46,267 nt of DNA, taken from assembly GCA_965370365.1 (NCBI GenBank), contig CBDUSP010000005.1, positions 1-46,267 on the forward strand, written 5' to 3'. The DNA is from DAIDHZ01 sp965370365 (GTDB taxonomy: Bacteria; Chlamydiota; Chlamydiia; Chlamydiales; SM23-39). Both the position numbers and the translations under genes were made by a program. Of this stretch, positions 14,529 through 23,468 are shown in pieces. The notes beneath the pieces are model-generated. The model was not told where the DNA came from. It saw only the letters and a program-made list of their open reading frames with translations, and ran no database searches. Numbering within the stretch: the stretch's first letter is position 1; each line of letters begins with the position of its first letter.

Positions 14529-14930
14529 ATGGACGAAAAAGACAAAAAAACAAGAAAAATCTGGCTGATCTCTCTTGTATCTATAATCATTGCAAACTTG
14601 ATCTACTCATTATCAATATTAAGTCAACCCTGGTTTATGTCACTTATTTTAGTAATAGTCTCCGCCGCCTTTCTTTATGCATATTATCGCTGCGCTTACA
14701 AAAAACCTGGAACTAAATTTCTTATCTTTTCGGTTATTCTTTCTATTTGCTCTTACATATTGAATGGAATTTTGTGGCTTAAAGGAATGCTTCCCTTTCT
14801 TCAACCCGGTGCATCGCAAGCACTTTTTGTGAGCTCCTTATTCTTTCTACTTGCGGGACTTTGGATTCTGGTCCTCAACGTGAAAATGATCGGAGTTAAT
14901 AAAAGAATTCAGGCGGCGCGTAAAACATGA
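14529..14930 (+). CDS. Small four-helix integral membrane protein
   Basis: A 133-residue hydrophobic protein with about four membrane segments (near residues 10-30, 37-54, 65-84 and 97-117) and polar tails (DEKDKKTRK at the start, NKRIQAARKT at the end). No family is recognised. The ATG at 14529 has GAGGTG seven bases upstream; the in-frame GTG at 14520 overlaps that site and is less likely. Its stop overlaps the Aas start (ATGA), so it is coupled to the acyltransferase gene and may take part in lipid handling at the same membrane. That link is inference. Confidence 0.75.
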   Translation: MDEKDKKTRKIWLISLVSIIIANLIYSLSILSQPWFMSLILVIVSAAFLYAYYRCAYKKPGTKFLIFSVILSICSYILNGILWLKGMLPFLQPGASQALFVSSLFFLLAGLWILVLNVKMIGVNKRIQAARKT

Positions 14931-17602
14931 GACTTATTTGGACATTCCTTTCAAAGCTTGCCTGGCGTATCTTGCGGTTGCGCTATAAAATCGAGATCAA
15001 AGGACTCGATCAGCTTCCAACAACGGGTGGTGTTTTGTTCTTACCAAACCACCCAGCTCTTATGGACCCCTTGATGCTTTTCATTCGCTTGTGGCCAAGG
15101 TTTCAGATGAGACCTCTTGTCACCGAGTATATCTACCGCACAAGCTTCATGAAGCCTCTCATGAAACTTACAGGCGGCATGCCAATCCCCTCATTTTCAA
15201 CCTCAATTAACGAGCTCAAAGTAAAGAAGGCAAAGGAATCGATTCAGGCAGTTGCCGATGGTTTGAGAGAGGGAAAGAATTTCATTTTATACCCTTCAGG
15301 AAAGTTGAAAACTTCGGCTCGAGAAGAAGTTGGAGGCTCATCAGGGGCTCACGAAATTTGCGGGCAGTACCCGGAAGCAAACATTGTCCTTGTTCGAACA
15401 ACGGGCCTTTGGGGAAGCAGTTTTTCCCGCGCAATTACGGGCAACTCTCCCGATCTTGGAAAAACCCTTCTTCGTGGAATGTGGGTTCTTTTGAAAAATG
15501 GGATCTTTTTTGCTCCCAGAAGAAAAGTCACAATTAACATCGCGCTTGCACCTGAGGGTCTTCCAAGAGGAGGGACCCGTCTTGAGTTTAACCGCTTCCT
15601 TGAAGCTTGGTATAACCAATATGTAGATGAAGATGGAAAAACCCACAAAAAAGAGCCCTTAAAGCTTGTTTCCTATTCCTTCTGGAAAAAAGACGTTCTA
15701 AAAGTTGCAAAACAGCATGCAAAAGAAGCTGACACCTCCCATGTAGAGATTTCTCCTGAAACAGAGGAAAAAATCTATAAAGAGCTCCGCCAAATTTTAA
15801 AAAGCCCCGACCTTGAAATCAAGCCTCACATGAAGCTTGCAACCGATCTTGGGATGGACTCTTTAAATGTTGCAGAAATTATTGGGTTTTTAGCTCAGAA
15901 ATTCGATTTGCAGGAAGTTCATCCAGAAGACGTTGAAACTGTGCGAGATATTCTTGAAACAGCTGAAAATGCAAAAACAGCACCTCGTGAGACAAAAAGC
16001 GCAAGCACTCACAAATTCCCTGAAGAAGTAGAAAGGCCCTCCCCAAAAGCTCCCGCTGGAGACACCCTTCAAGAAGCCTTTTTGCGCATTTGCCAAAAGA
16101 TGGGCGATTACATTGCATGCGCAGATGATGTCCATGGAGCAATGAGCTACAAAAAGCTCAAACGTAACGCTCTTGTTTTAGCCATGCAGTTTCGCAAATT
16201 TCCAGAGTCTCATATTGCAGTCATGCTTCCCGCATCAGCTGGAGCCTATCTTGTGATCTTTGCTCTTCTTTTAGCAAATAAAGTCCCCGTTATGCTCAAC
16301 TGGACGCTTGGGCCCCGCTATTTAGAAGAGATGATGCGCATTAGCGATGCAAAAAGAGTGCTCTCTTCGTGGCGTTTTTTAGAAAAACTCTCCCATGTTG
16401 AGTTTGGAAGTCTCATTGACGACATTGAACTTTTGGAAGACATCCGCGATCAGATTCGCTTGAAAGATAAATTTAAGGGTCTTTGTCTCTCTTTTCAGCC
16501 ACCTCGCGCCGTTCTCAATTCTCTGGGCCTTGATGAAAAAGACGAAAACGAGCCGGCTGTTGTTTTGTTCACTAGTGGAACGGAAGCGGCGCCCAAAGGA
16601 GTTCCTCTCTCTCACAAAAACTTCCTTACAAACCAAAGAGAGACCATTCTTTCCATCGACCTTTCTGCAGACGATGTGATCTACGGAATCTTACCCCCCT
16701 TCCACTCATTTGGTTTTTCACTTGCTGGGACGTTGCCGATCTTATCGGGTTTAAGAGTCGCTTTCTTCCCGGACCCAACTGATAGCTTTTCCCTTGCAGA
16801 AGGTGTTGAAAGATGGAAAGTCACCCTTTTCTGCTCAGCGCCAAACTTTTTAAAAGGCCTTTTTTATGCAGCAAAACCAAAGCAACTGGCAACGATACGA
16901 CTTTTTGTCAGTGGTGCTGAGAAAGCATCAAAAGAGCTCTTTGAGTTTGCCGAAAAACTAGGCACGGGTGCAAAGCTTGTCGAAGGCTACGGAATTACCG
17001 AGTGCGCCCCGGTTCTCTCTTTAAATCGCTTAAATCTTCCGCCAAAAGGGGTTGGTCATCTACTTGCAAATGTTGAGGCTTGCACGATTCATCTGGAGAC
17101 ATCCGCGCTTCTTGAAAAAGGGGCAGAGGGAGAAATCTGTGTGCGAGGCCCTAACGTATTTAGCGGCTATCTTGACAATCCAAGATCCCCTTTCATCGAG
17201 ATCAATGGAGAGCAGTGGTATCGAACGGGAGATATCGGAAGAATCGATGAAGATCGGTGCTTAATTTTATCTGGCAGATTGAAACGATTTACAAAGCTTG
17301 GCGGAGAGATGATCAGTCTCGGCGCGATCGAGGAAGTGTTAAATGAAGCGCTCTTGAAAGAAGAAAAAACGCCTCCAGAAACTCCTATTTTGGCTGTGTG
17401 CGCGCATGAAGAACCCGATACCAAGCCCGAGATCATCGTCTTCACAAGAAGAGATCTTACACTCGATAGAGCAAGTACAATTTTAAGGGAAGCGGGTCTT
17501 AGCCGTTTGATCAAAATCTCTCGCATTGAAAAAATCGCAGAAATTCCTCTTTTGGGAACAGGCAAAACAAATTACCGCGAACTGCAAAAGCAAATTTCAT
17601 GA
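14927..17602 (+). CDS. aas: Three-domain acyltransferase / ACP / acyl-ACP synthetase (Aas-like)
   Basis: An 891-residue fusion. Residues about 1-235 are a PlsC-type acyltransferase with NHPALMD (His42, Asp47, the HX4D motif) and LYPSGK. Residues about 278-345 are a carrier-protein domain with DLGMDSLN, Ser312 being a probable phosphopantetheine site. Residues about 375-891 are an AMP-forming synthetase with VVLFTSGTEAAPKG (545-558), YGITECAP, YRTGDIGR and GKTNYRE near the end. E. coli Aas, which recycles lysophospholipids with fatty acids activated onto ACP, has the first and last domains only. The internal carrier suggests acyl groups are activated and handed over within one chain. It overlaps its neighbours on both sides by four bases (ATGA). 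Confidence 0.9.
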   Translation: MRLIWTFLSKLAWRILRLRYKIEIKGLDQLPTTGGVLFLPNHPALMDPLMLFIRLWPRFQMRPLVTEYIYRTSFMKPLMKLTGGMPIPSFSTSINELKVKKAKESIQAVADGLREGKNFILYPSGKLKTSAREEVGGSSGAHEICGQYPEANIVLVRTTGLWGSSFSRAITGNSPDLGKTLLRGMWVLLKNGIFFAPRRKVTINIALAPEGLPRGGTRLEFNRFLEAWYNQYVDEDGKTHKKEPLKLVSYSFWKKDVLKVAKQHAKEADTSHVEISPETEEKIYKELRQILKSPDLEIKPHMKLATDLGMDSLNVAEIIGFLAQKFDLQEVHPEDVETVRDILETAENAKTAPRETKSASTHKFPEEVERPSPKAPAGDTLQEAFLRICQKMGDYIACADDVHGAMSYKKLKRNALVLAMQFRKFPESHIAVMLPASAGAYLVIFALLLANKVPVMLNWTLGPRYLEEMMRISDAKRVLSSWRFLEKLSHVEFGSLIDDIELLEDIRDQIRLKDKFKGLCLSFQPPRAVLNSLGLDEKDENEPAVVLFTSGTEAAPKGVPLSHKNFLTNQRETILSIDLSADDVIYGILPPFHSFGFSLAGTLPILSGLRVAFFPDPTDSFSLAEGVERWKVTLFCSAPNFLKGLFYAAKPKQLATIRLFVSGAEKASKELFEFAEKLGTGAKLVEGYGITECAPVLSLNRLNLPPKGVGHLLANVEACTIHLETSALLEKGAEGEICVRGPNVFSGYLDNPRSPFIEINGEQWYRTGDIGRIDEDRCLILSGRLKRFTKLGGEMISLGAIEEVLNEALLKEEKTPPETPILAVCAHEEPDTKPEIIVFTRRDLTLDRASTILREAGLSRLIKISRIEKIAEIPLLGTGKTNYRELQKQIS

Positions 17603-19002
17603 AGCTTTACAATACAGAGACAAAAGCGCTCGAAGAAGTAACTCCTCATCATGGAGATACGATCCGCATGTATACATGCGGACCAACGATCTATAACTTT
17701 GCCCACATTGGCAACTTTAGAACGTATGTGTTTGAAGATCTGCTTCGAAGAAGCCTTCGTTTTTTTGGCTTTAAAGTGAACCAAGCAATGAATCTCACAG
17801 ATATCGATGATAAAACCATCGGTGGAGCAATCAAGAAAGGGGTTCCTCTTAAAGAGTTTACAGAGCCTTTCCAAGTTGCTTTTTTTGAAGATCTAAAAGC
17901 ATTAAACATCGAGCCTGTAGAACATTATCCCGCTGCGACGGACTATATCCCTCAGATGCTTAAAATGATTGAAACGCTCCTTGAAAAAGGGATTGCCTAT
18001 GAGAGTAAAGGAAGCGTTTACTACTCTATAGAAAAATTTAAATCCTACGGAAAACTCTCTCATTTGTGCTTAGATGAGCTAAAAATTAATGCATCTGGTG
18101 ATAACACAGCGGATGAGTATGAAAAAGACAATCTCTCCGACTTTGTTTTATGGAAAGCATATGATTCTTGCCGCGATGGAGAGACCTATTGGGAGAGTCC
18201 CTACGGAAAAGGTCGCCCCGGCTGGCATATTGAGTGTTCTGCAATGGCGATGAGTCTTCTTGGAGAAACAATCGATATTCACTGTGGTGGAGTGGATAAT
18301 ATATTTCCCCACCACGAAAACGAGATCGCCCAGTCTGAAGGGTGCAGCGGCAAACGCTTTGTGTATCATTGGGTTCATGTAGAACATCTTCTTGTCGATC
18401 ACAAAAAAATGTCCAAAAGCCTTGGGAATTTTTACACTTTGCGTGATCTTTTGGAGAAAGGATATAGCGGAGAGGAAGTGCGCTATCTGCTTCTTTCAAC
18501 GCACTATCGCTCACAGTTGAACTTCACCTTTGAGTCATTAAATGCAGCAAGAGCCTCTCTTGCAAGAATAGAAGCTCTCGTCACACGGCTTAAAGGGATT
18601 GACGAGAGGCCAAAGAATAGAGCGCATATCTTTGATCTTCTAGAGACAGCCGAAAAGACGTTTAAAGCATCGCTTGAAGATGACATGAATATCTCCTCTG
18701 CTTTAGCCGTCCTCTTTGATCTCATCCGCGATCTCAACTTTGCATGTGATAAAAAACAAGTAGGGAAACATGAGGCAAGGGCGGCTCTTAATCTTTTTAG
18801 CAAGTGGGATACTGTGCTTGGAGTGCTTCCTCTCAATAAAACAGAGGCAATCCCAGAAGAAATGCGAAAACTTCTGACAAAAAGACAAGAGGCGCGAAAG
18901 AACAAAGACTTTGCCTTAAGCGATCAAATTCGCGATGAAATCCTTAGCAAAGGATATCTCATCGAAGACACGCAAAAGGGGCCTCGGCTTAAAAAACCAT
19001 GA
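17599..19002 (+). CDS. cysS: Cysteinyl-tRNA synthetase
   Basis: A class I synthetase of 467 residues, the normal bacterial length, charging tRNA-Cys. It shows the zinc ligand Cys27 in YTCGPTIYNF, the HIGH-type motif as HIGN (36-39), a second zinc ligand in WHIECSAM, and KMSKS at 270-274. The start overlaps the aas stop (ATGA) and the stop overlaps the next gene's start in the same way, so it lies within one polycistronic unit. Confidence 0.97.
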   Translation: MKLYNTETKALEEVTPHHGDTIRMYTCGPTIYNFAHIGNFRTYVFEDLLRRSLRFFGFKVNQAMNLTDIDDKTIGGAIKKGVPLKEFTEPFQVAFFEDLKALNIEPVEHYPAATDYIPQMLKMIETLLEKGIAYESKGSVYYSIEKFKSYGKLSHLCLDELKINASGDNTADEYEKDNLSDFVLWKAYDSCRDGETYWESPYGKGRPGWHIECSAMAMSLLGETIDIHCGGVDNIFPHHENEIAQSEGCSGKRFVYHWVHVEHLLVDHKKMSKSLGNFYTLRDLLEKGYSGEEVRYLLLSTHYRSQLNFTFESLNAARASLARIEALVTRLKGIDERPKNRAHIFDLLETAEKTFKASLEDDMNISSALAVLFDLIRDLNFACDKKQVGKHEARAALNLFSKWDTVLGVLPLNKTEAIPEEMRKLLTKRQEARKNKDFALSDQIRDEILSKGYLIEDTQKGPRLKKP

Positions 19003-19238
19003 ATCGACAAACCAAAGACGAGCGATTTTTAATTAAACTCTACGAACTTGCAAAAGAATCTCCAATCGACCCTAAGCAAGTAGCTTCTGCAATTGGGCAA
19101 AAAGAACACGCAACTAAAAACATCATCAAACACTTAGCTCAAGCCAACTTTATCAAAAAAGAAGATGATGGAAAAATCTCCCTTACAAAACGGGGTATCC
19201 AGTTCGTTCAAGATGAGCTAGTAGATTTTTCATTATAA
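18999..19238 (+). CDS. Small winged-helix protein
   Basis: A 79-residue protein predicted to be a single winged helix: three helices (DERFLIKLYELAK, DPKQVASAIGQ, KNIIKHLAQANFI) and a wing ISLTKRGIQF. The pattern with KEHATKNIIKHLAQANF is that of a DNA-binding reader or transcription factor of the MarR/ArsR size class. It starts in the cysS stop codon (ATGA). Its end overlaps the converging ankyrin gene by 31 bases. The target is unknown. Confidence 0.7.
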   Translation: MNRQTKDERFLIKLYELAKESPIDPKQVASAIGQKEHATKNIIKHLAQANFIKKEDDGKISLTKRGIQFVQDELVDFSL

Positions 19239-19897
19239 ACCTTCTGCAGATGCTCATAGAGATTTGTATCTTTTTCCGCCATGTTCCACACAGTCTTCTT
19301 AAGTACATTTTGCAATCCCGGATCTGCACCCGATTGAACGAGAATGTCAATAATCTCTAGAGGCAAGCAACGTCCAGAAGTCCATACTTGAATTACATAG
19401 TGTAGAGGAGTATCTCCGTTCCCATTTTTAAAATTTACACCCTGGCCAGATTTAGCTAAAGCCTCAACAACCGACGAGGATCCTTTTCTAATTGCAGAGT
19501 GCATCGCAGTTTCCCCGTTTCTATCTTGACAACTTATATCTGCTCCTGCTTCAAGCAAAACTTGGATAATCTCTAACCTTGAAGAGAAAAACGAAACCTC
19601 CTCATGCAACGGAGTTTTGCCATGCACCTTTTCGCTTAGATTTACAATTGCTCTACAAGAAGCAAAAGCCTTGACACGCTTCGAATCGCCTTTCCGAACT
19701 GCCAAGAACAGTTCAGTTTCCCCGTTCACATTTTTCACAAAATTCCCGCCTAAATCTCCTGGATAAAAAGAAAGCGTCTCTTTCCATACGGAACACACAC
19801 ACTTTAATTGAATGGCTTGCGCAGCTTCTTTCGCAGAAAAGCAAACCACTCGCTGTATAAAAGGAATCTTAGTTAAAGGGCTACATTCGGTATTCAT
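19208..19897 (-). CDS. F-box-like / ankyrin-repeat protein (candidate host effector)
   Basis: A 229-residue eukaryote-like protein. Residues 7-42 resemble an F-box: IPFIQRVVCFS, KEAAQAIQLK, then CVCSVWKE, the typical end of the domain. Four ankyrin repeats follow (about 58-91, 92-126, 127-159, 160-198) with signatures such as GKTPLHEE, LLEAGADIS, RNGETAMHSAIRKG, NGDTPLHYVI and LVQSGADPG. F-box/ankyrin proteins of amoeba-dwelling bacteria recruit host SCF ubiquitin ligase (Skp1/Cul1) to targets bound by the repeats; a similar role is inferred here. No clear ribosome site precedes the ATG. The 3' end overlaps the converging small winged-helix gene. Confidence 0.75.
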   Translation of the reverse strand: MNTECSPLTKIPFIQRVVCFSAKEAAQAIQLKCVCSVWKETLSFYPGDLGGNFVKNVNGETELFLAVRKGDSKRVKAFASCRAIVNLSEKVHGKTPLHEEVSFFSSRLEIIQVLLEAGADISCQDRNGETAMHSAIRKGSSSVVEALAKSGQGVNFKNGNGDTPLHYVIQVWTSGRCLPLEIIDILVQSGADPGLQNVLKKTVWNMAEKDTNLYEHLQKVYNEKSTSSS

Positions 19898-19986
19898 AAC
19901 AGTCTACATTTTAACATAGATTACTGTTTTTTTCATCCGATTTCTCTTCAGGAAAATGACCAAAGGTTCTATGTTTGATTGGGAAT

Positions 19987-21243
19987 ATGACCTATACACC
20001 CCTTGCAGAAAAGCTCCGCCCTCAAACGCTCGCGCAAGTCGTTGGGCAAAAGCACCTTATGGGGTGGATACAACGCGTAATTGATGGGAAAAAGCCCCTA
20101 TCAATCCTTCTTTTTGGCCCTCCTGGATGTGGAAAAACAACCCTTGCAAGGCTCTATGCAAAAGCATTCGATGCGAGCTTTGTCCCCTTTAGCCCTGTTT
20201 TTCAAGGAATCGCTGATCTAAAGAAGGCAATCGCAGAGACAAAAAATCAGCCGCTTTTCAAAAAACATCTCGTGATCTTTTCCGATGAAATCCACAGATT
20301 TAATAAAGCGCAGCAAGATGCCTTTTTGCCCTACGTTGAAAGCGGAGAGATTACCCTTGTTGGGGCAACAACTGAAAACCCTTCATTTTCTTTAAACAAT
20401 GCGCTTTTATCGCGCCTCCGTGTACTCACGCTCGAACCTTTAAAAGAAGAGGATCTCCTCTCTCTTATTGAAAAAGCAGGAGATCTTCCCATTACAGAAG
20501 ATGCAAAGAAAACGCTCGTCTCATGGAGCTCTGGTGATGCGCGCTACTTATTTAACATGCTTGAAACGTTAAGCCTGGCTCCCAAAGAACCGCTTTTGGA
20601 CAGCAAGGAGCTTGCCGATTGGATTCAGAAAAAAGCTCCCCTCTACGATAAAAAAGATGAGAGTCATTACAACCTGATCTCTGCTCTTCACAAGTCAATC
20701 CGTGGTTCAGATCCAGATGCCGCTCTTTACTGGCTATCGCGCATGATGGTTGGCGGTGAGGACAGGCAGTTTTTAGCAAGACGCATCATCCGCATGGCAT
20801 CTGAAGATATTGGCCTTGCTGATCCAAATGCGCTTCAAGTGACCATGAATGCATGGCATGCATACAACCACTTAGGGACTCCCGAGGGAGACTTGGCTCT
20901 TGCTGAGGCAGTTGTCTACCTTGCCCTTGCTCCTAAAAGCAATGCAATTTACACAGCTTTCAAACGAGCTTTGCAAAAAGCCAAAGATACGGACCACCTC
21001 CCCCCGCCTAAAATCATCCTCAATGCTCCTACAAAGTTCATGAAGGAGCAGGGATATGGTGAGGGCTATATCTACGATCACGACACACCAAATGGTTTTT
21101 CAGGACAAAACTATTTTCCAGATGAGGAACGCACTTCTTTCTACGATCCCAAAGAAAGGGGTTTTGAGAGGGATCTTAAAAAGCGACTCGAGTATTTTAA
21201 CAAGCTGCGTTTTTCGAAGGACAAGACACCAGGTGATCATTGA
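19987..21243 (+). CDS. rarA: Replication-associated recombination ATPase RarA (MgsA)
   Basis: A 418-residue AAA+ ATPase that acts at stalled replication forks, related to Rad17/WRNIP1. It shows Walker A GPPGCGKT (44-51), Walker B VIFSDEIHRFN (from 96), sensor 1 GATTENPS, and the arginine finger in LLSRLRVL. The C-terminal tetramerisation region has RMMVGGEDRQFLARR and EDIGLADP. The ATG at 19987 gives the usual start MTYTPLAEKLRP; a TTG at 19975 would add four residues. It converges on tag, overlapping it by 47 bases. Confidence 0.95.
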   Translation: MTYTPLAEKLRPQTLAQVVGQKHLMGWIQRVIDGKKPLSILLFGPPGCGKTTLARLYAKAFDASFVPFSPVFQGIADLKKAIAETKNQPLFKKHLVIFSDEIHRFNKAQQDAFLPYVESGEITLVGATTENPSFSLNNALLSRLRVLTLEPLKEEDLLSLIEKAGDLPITEDAKKTLVSWSSGDARYLFNMLETLSLAPKEPLLDSKELADWIQKKAPLYDKKDESHYNLISALHKSIRGSDPDAALYWLSRMMVGGEDRQFLARRIIRMASEDIGLADPNALQVTMNAWHAYNHLGTPEGDLALAEAVVYLALAPKSNAIYTAFKRALQKAKDTDHLPPPKIILNAPTKFMKEQGYGEGYIYDHDTPNGFSGQNYFPDEERTSFYDPKERGFERDLKKRLEYFNKLRFSKDKTPGDH

Positions 21244-21751
21244 CAAGACCGACTGCCTGCATGTAGGCGTAGATGATTGTCGAACCAACAAACGACATTC
21301 CCCATTTTTTCAAGTCTTTTGAGAGAGCATCGCTAACCGGTGTTTTTGTTGGGATTTCTTTAAGCGCTTTAAAGGAATTTAGCATCGGCTTACCTCCTAC
21401 AAAATCCCAAAGATAGCGATTAAAAGATCCAAACTCTTTCTGGATTTGTAAAAAGGAGGTGGCATTTTGTCTTGCTGAAAAGATTTTAAGGCGATTGCGA
21501 ATGATGCTAGAATCTTGCTGCAGGAGGCAAAGCGCGTCATCTGTCATAAGAGCCACTTTCTCTGGATCAAACCCCCGAAAGGCCTTTCTATAGCCTTCTC
21601 GTTTTTTAAGAACTGTCTCCCACGAAAGACCCGCCTGCGCCCCCTCTAAGATCAACATCTCAAACAAGTGCCGATCATCACGAGAAGGAACTCCCCACTC
21701 CTTGTCATGATAATCGGCGTATCGTTTATTTCCTTCTCCAAAGCATCTCAT
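21197..21751 (-). CDS. tag: DNA-3-methyladenine glycosylase I
   Basis: A base-excision enzyme that removes 3-methyladenine from alkylated DNA. The zinc-snap residues are present: Cys3, His15 in YHDKEWG, His173 and Cys177 in NDHLVSC. The substrate pocket LEGAQAGLSW contains Glu36, and KKREGYRKAF follows. The length of 184 is standard. It overlaps ogt upstream by 26 bases, so the two alkylation-repair genes form a coupled pair, and converges on rarA with a 47-base overlap. Confidence 0.95.
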   Translation of the reverse strand: MRCFGEGNKRYADYHDKEWGVPSRDDRHLFEMLILEGAQAGLSWETVLKKREGYRKAFRGFDPEKVALMTDDALCLLQQDSSIIRNRLKIFSARQNATSFLQIQKEFGSFNRYLWDFVGGKPMLNSFKALKEIPTKTPVSDALSKDLKKWGMSFVGSTIIYAYMQAVGLVNDHLVSCPSKNAAC

Positions 21752-22187
21752 GCTTAAGCAGCCACTCCTTTCTTTTCAAACCTTGGCTATAGCCTCCAAG
21801 GGACCTATCTTTTGCAATGACTCGATGACAGGGAACGACAATCACAAACGGATTTTTCCCATTTGCAGTCCCCACCGCTCTACAGGCCTTTGGGTTTTGT
21901 ATTCCATGTGCAATTTCCTCGTACGACTTTGTCTTTCCAAAAGGAATTTGCACGAGCTCTTTCCAAACGCTTTTTTGGAAGGAAGTCCCCTCCATGTAAA
22001 GGGACGTCTCAAACGTTTTTAGCTCTCCACGGAAGTATTGCTCAAGCTCTTCGCGAATAGACTCCAATGTCTTTGTTCTTCCTCGAGGACATTCCACCTT
22101 ATTAAAACTCAAAGAATGCAGTTTCTCTTCATCACCTGTGGCAAACAAATCCCCAAGAGGCGTTTCAATCACGCTCGATTTAAGCAC
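21726..22187 (-). CDS. ogt: Methylated-DNA--protein-cysteine methyltransferase
   Basis: A suicide repair protein of 153 residues that takes methyl groups from O6-methylguanine. The acceptor is Cys120 in the invariant VVPCHRV, preceded by RAVGTANGKNP and followed by GGYSQGLKRKEWLL. The helix-turn-helix YEEIAHGIQNPKACRAV inserts into the DNA minor groove. It overlaps bioY by eight bases and tag by 26, so it belongs to the fabF-to-tag operon. Confidence 0.96.
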   Translation of the reverse strand: MLKSSVIETPLGDLFATGDEEKLHSLSFNKVECPRGRTKTLESIREELEQYFRGELKTFETSLYMEGTSFQKSVWKELVQIPFGKTKSYEEIAHGIQNPKACRAVGTANGKNPFVIVVPCHRVIAKDRSLGGYSQGLKRKEWLLKHEMLWRRK

Positions 22188-22692
22188 GTATCTTATCCAA
22201 GACTTTGAAGCCGATGATGGACTTTACAAGACATCCTGGAAGAAAGGGAAGTACTCCAAGCATAACCGCTTTTTGAAACCCGACAAAACTCGCAAGATTC
22301 AAGTACCCAAGGAAGTAGATGACACTCCAACCCATAAGAAAAGCAAACGCCCTTTTTTGAGTTCTCTCATAAATCGATCCCGTAATAAAAGCAGCGAACA
22401 GATACCCAATGATGTATCCAGCATTTGGACCCATAAGAGCAGCTGTCCCTCCTGCAAACACAGGGGCTCCAAGAGCTCCTTGTACAAGGAAAAGGGCCGT
22501 TGCTAAAACAGCACGCTTACTTCCCAAAAAAAGACTCAAAAAAAGCACTAACTGTATCCGAAATGAAATCGGAACCGGAGTGAAGGGAAGGGGGATTTCC
22601 AGTCGTCCAATAAATGCGATAAGAAGACTTGAGAAAAGCACGATTAAAAAATCGCGCGCAATTGTTTTTTCTTTTGTTATTGCATGAATCAT
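22180..22692 (-). CDS. bioY: Biotin transporter substrate-binding component BioY
   Basis: A 170-residue membrane protein with six predicted helices, the S component of an ECF-type biotin importer. The family features are PFTPVPISFRIQLVLF near the N-terminus and the GPNAGYIIGY motif (family form GPTGGYLxG) in the middle. No EcfA or EcfT gene is adjacent. It may work with shared modules encoded elsewhere, or alone, as reported for some BioY proteins. The start overlaps the previous gene's stop (ATGA). Biotin supply serves acetyl-CoA carboxylase, consistent with fabF in the same operon. Confidence 0.93.
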   Translation of the reverse strand: MIHAITKEKTIARDFLIVLFSSLLIAFIGRLEIPLPFTPVPISFRIQLVLFLSLFLGSKRAVLATALFLVQGALGAPVFAGGTAALMGPNAGYIIGYLFAAFITGSIYERTQKRAFAFLMGWSVIYFLGYLNLASFVGFQKAVMLGVLPFLPGCLVKSIIGFKVLDKIRA

Positions 22693-23468
22693 ACATGCTC
22701 CTTTGTTAAAAATGACTCCCAGTTGATACAGGGAGAGGCAAATTCTGGTTCTGCGTGGGTAGAAAAGCCGGGAATAGAAGAAATGAGAGTCGCTCCTTGT
22801 CGCCCAAGCTCGAGAAATTTCTCATGATCCTGGCTAATATCTCTTCCTTCTGAGTATTTTTGATGAATGGGCAAATCGCGCACTAGCGTTTTAAAGCGCG
22901 TAGCAAATGTTTGTGTTGTCGATGGCGTCTCTCTCCAGTGACAAGAATTTGTAGCAAAAAGACGCGATTTCAACTCTTTGTACATCGGGGCAAAATACTT
23001 ATCCTTGTGATCGTAAAGCGTGATGTAATCTGCCTCTGGAATGGAAAATCCCTCAAGAAGAACTTCAAGCCATCCCGGGCGGTGGAGATAATCATCTTCT
23101 ACAAAATAGAGAATCGTATCTGGATGAAACTTCTTACTTGCAACGTAATCGAGCATTCGCAAAAAAGAGCCGGACTCTGTCCCTTCGTTGATTTCAATGA
23201 CATTTTCTTTTGGCAGAAAATGGTCCGTTCCTTTTGCGACATCAAGAAAAAAGGTGATCTTTGCTTTTTTTGGATCCATTGTATCGATTAGATTTCGATA
23301 ACAAAGCTCTCTTGAAAAGCCTTTAAGGCGTTCCTTATGCTGACTTACCGAGGAGAAAAGACAATGACGAGAAAATATCTCTATCTTTCTAGTTCTTTTT
23401 AAGAATGTCTGCAACTTGAGCAAGGATCGTTTTCCCCTCTTTGTGAGTGATCTTCTTGATCCCTTCAT
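22689..23468 (-). CDS. Glycosyltransferase-like protein (GT-A fold), start uncertain
   Basis: A protein of up to 259 residues. The core looks like a GT-A fold: KAKITFFLDVAKG, then ILYFVEDDYLHRPGWLEVLLEGF with an acidic EDD metal site, then DYITLYDHKDKYF. The conserved-looking part begins at IEIFSRHCLFSSVSQHKERL. The ATG at 23468 lies 80 bases inside the nudix gene, has no ribosome site and adds a basic stretch, so translation may really start nearer the nudix stop from a rare codon. It overlaps bioY by four bases. The substrate is unknown; a role in surface glycan synthesis is a guess. Confidence 0.65.
   Translation of the reverse strand: MKGSRRSLTKRGKRSLLKLQTFLKRTRKIEIFSRHCLFSSVSQHKERLKGFSRELCYRNLIDTMDPKKAKITFFLDVAKGTDHFLPKENVIEINEGTESGSFLRMLDYVASKKFHPDTILYFVEDDYLHRPGWLEVLLEGFSIPEADYITLYDHKDKYFAPMYKELKSRLFATNSCHWRETPSTTQTFATRFKTLVRDLPIHQKYSEGRDISQDHEKFLELGRQGATLISSIPGFSTHAEPEFASPCINWESFLTKEHV

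Noticed and set aside
14254..14568. 104-codon plus-strand frame before the small membrane protein
   Set aside because: No ribosome site, and it opposes the minus-strand small gene that has a strong one.
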